A DNA stretch of 64,000 nt from Halisarca cf. caerulea (lineage: Eukaryota; Porifera; Demospongiae; Chondrillida; Halisarcidae), in assembly GCA_963170055.1 (NCBI GenBank), contig CAUJGJ010000258.1, forward strand, positions 3,529,301-3,593,300, read 5' to 3'. A program made the translations under genes and the position numbers. Shown here piece after piece: positions 63,661-64,000 of this stretch. Below the pieces are notes generated by a model. That model was not told where the DNA came from and did not search any database. It worked only from the letters and a program-made list of their open reading frames with translations. Each line of letters opens with the position of its first letter. Within the stretch, counting starts at the first letter, position 1.

Positions 63661-64000
63661 TTCAGAAAGGTCATGTGTGTCCACTGGGAATGTGGGTGGT
63701 GCTAGTGCCAAATATTGGTATTAGCACCAGCATATCCAACACTACACAAATACGCCCACAGCACTTCAGAAAGGTCATGTGTGTCCACTGGGAATGTGCG
63801 TGGTGCTAGTGCCAAATATTGGTATTAGCACCAGCATATCCAACACTACACAAATACGCCCACAGCACTTCAGAAACTTCATGTGTGTCCACTGGGAATG
63901 TTCGTGGTGCTAGTGCCAAATATTGGTATTAGCACCAGCATATCCAACACTACACAAATACGCCCACATCACTTAGGAAAGGTCATGTGTGTCCACTGGG

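Larger units (their letters stand above)
45171..64000 (-). repeat. 104-bp subtelomeric satellite, right arm (inverted), continues past the window
   Basis: About 180 monomers that are the reverse complement of the left-arm family (for example CACTGGGAATGTGCGTGGTG, CTAGTGCCAAATATTGGTAT, CCAACACTACACAAATACGC). The first three monomers (45,171-45,480) are the most diverged. Later parts show G-to-C changes such as GTGCCCAATATTGG that are confined to 59,500-63,700. No edge class like that of 9,115-14,090 is reached within the window. Open frames are periodic artefacts. Confidence 0.97.

Overview
This window is eukaryotic, non-coding-rich and almost certainly a chromosome-end region of an animal. 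The support is split genes with very short GT-AG introns (64 and 65 bp), recognisable metazoan-type RanBP9/10 and enolase coding pieces, an R2-like non-LTR retrotransposon, several MITE-type DNA transposons, kilobases of (CCCTAA)n telomere repeat, and more than 47 kb of one 104-bp satellite. The compact introns would suit an early-branching animal such as a sponge, but that is inference; I cannot name the species.

Layout. (1) 1-9,115 is the only region with genes, mostly on the minus strand: a decayed R2-like retrotransposon (1-2,094), the first two coding exons of a RanBP9/10-like gene (2,363-2,692), an internally deleted enolase copy (3,902-4,531), two putative terminal exons of an unrecognised gene (4,769-4,941), a 22-bp and a 14-bp minisatellite with two MITEs nested in the 14-bp array (5,115-7,690), and a CCAAT/TATA promoter-like block (8,231-8,279) followed by 132-bp repeats that run into the satellite. 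(2) 9,115-37,500 is the 104-bp satellite, first as a diverged edge class and then as a homogeneous class, with several generations of higher-order duplication (833, 2,704, 3,947, 622, 1,865 and 2,280 bp). (3) 37,501-37,700 is a run of exactly 200 N. (4) 37,701-42,826 is telomeric repeat, first one 1.6-kb block and then shorter blocks alternating with copies of an AT-rich subtelomeric unit of about 0.84 kb. (5) 42,827-42,925 is a 12-bp telomere-like array in the opposite orientation. (6) 42,926-45,170 is a degenerate 62-bp repeat split by a 1,005-bp piggyBac-like element. (7) 45,171-64,000 is the same 104-bp satellite in inverted orientation, again with higher-order repeats (936, 832 and 2,080 bp), and it runs off the window.

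The main structural message is that two subtelomeres face each other across the N gap. The right-hand sequence begins with a telomere in the correct terminal orientation (C-strand at its 5' end). The left-hand sequence ends in satellite whose polarity, relative to the gap, mirrors the right arm. This is best explained as two chromosome ends joined during scaffolding; a real head-to-head fusion is the alternative. None of the many short open frames in the satellites, telomere or minisatellites is supported as a gene.
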